Assembly: GCA_019828595.1 (NCBI GenBank)
Contig: JAHQRK010000006.1
Coordinates: 310,001 to 374,000, forward strand
Direction of reading: 5' to 3'
From: Aphanomyces cochlioides
Lineage: Eukaryota > Oomycota > Saprolegniomycetes > Saprolegniales > Verrucalvaceae
Length of the DNA: 64,000 bases
In this document: piece by piece, positions 63,885-64,000 of the stretch
Position numbering within the stretch: position 1 is the stretch's first letter
Layout of the letters: every line of letters begins with the position of its first letter
Notes under the pieces: generated by a model
The model's input: only the letters and a program-made list of their open reading frames with translations
Told to the model about the DNA's origin: nothing
The model's database searches: none
Made by a program: the position numbers and the translations under genes

Positions 63885-64000
63885 ATGGTCCGCGACACTT
63901 ATTCTCCACATTGCATGCGTGAGCTCCTATTCGACTACTGTGGGCAACAAAGAAAATTCAGTCGTCTTAAGAGGAATTACGTAGAAATTAATAATTTTGC
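63885..64000 (+). CDS. possible 5' end of a gene running off the window
   Basis: An ATG frame at 63885 (MVRDTYSPHCMRELLFDYCG) stays open to the window end. The length (38 codons) is too short to judge. Listed as a possible partial gene only. Confidence 0.2.
   Translation, partial: MVRDTYSPHCMRELLFDYCGQQRKFSRLKRNYVEINNF

Noticed and set aside
1..64000. CRISPR arrays, bacterial operons, riboswitches or rRNA genes
   Set aside because: No regularly spaced direct repeats, no rRNA-like sequence; spliced eukaryotic genes throughout make bacterial features unexpected.

Overview
The window is nuclear DNA from a eukaryote with very short introns (about 37-60 bp, GT-AG, one GC-AG), compact housekeeping genes, and long tracts rich in mobile elements. 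This layout, together with expanded tyrosine-kinase-like (TKL) kinases, abundant PIF/Harbinger and pogo elements, ciliary genes (LRRC9-like, EF-hand/WD) and a plant/protist-type ALDH12, suggests an oomycete, probably of the Saprolegniales. That assignment is an inference from gene content; no marker sequence was searched.

Layout. 0.3-9.2 kb is a dense housekeeping block: CD2BP2/Lin1 (GYF, minus), FCF1 (PIN, plus), PITHD1 (minus), a HEI10/CCNB1IP1-type RING gene (plus), a coiled-coil gene (plus), a decayed coding region (minus) and a LYC1-like acetyltransferase (minus). 9.3-12.8 kb is repeat-like and gene-poor. 12.8-36.0 kb holds the most unusual content: four tandem, same-strand, intronless paralogs (A-D, about 900 aa each). 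Each joins an N-terminal helical bundle, a TKL kinase or pseudokinase, a C2 domain and a P-loop GTPase in one chain. Copy B is broken. Between them lie a dead Harbinger element, hairpins and a rearranged inverted copy of a pogo/WD segment from 57.7-60.6 kb.

36.4-43.3 kb returns to single genes: an ankyrin protein, an unknown beta-rich protein, mitochondrial P5C dehydrogenase (ALDH12) and an acyl-CoA delta-9-type desaturase with two altered metal-ligand positions. 44.7-48.9 kb is a nested pair of Harbinger elements; the inner one looks intact, with a TTA target duplication. 49.7-52 kb has a CENP-B-type HTH gene and the convergent pair POLE3/RPP30. 52.3-57.4 kb is a large LRRC9-like gene, followed by a pogo-derived gene whose catalytic acids are all substituted, a long minus-strand EF-hand/WD gene, and a small plus-strand gene near the right edge.

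How the genes fit together. The flanks supply RNA processing (CD2BP2, FCF1, RPP30), DNA replication (POLE3), meiosis (HEI10), cilia (LRRC9-like, EF-hand/WD) and metabolism (P5CDH, desaturase, LYC1-like). The tandem array is best read as a fast-evolving, possibly immunity- or signalling-related family. Only copy D keeps the full set of kinase catalytic motifs.
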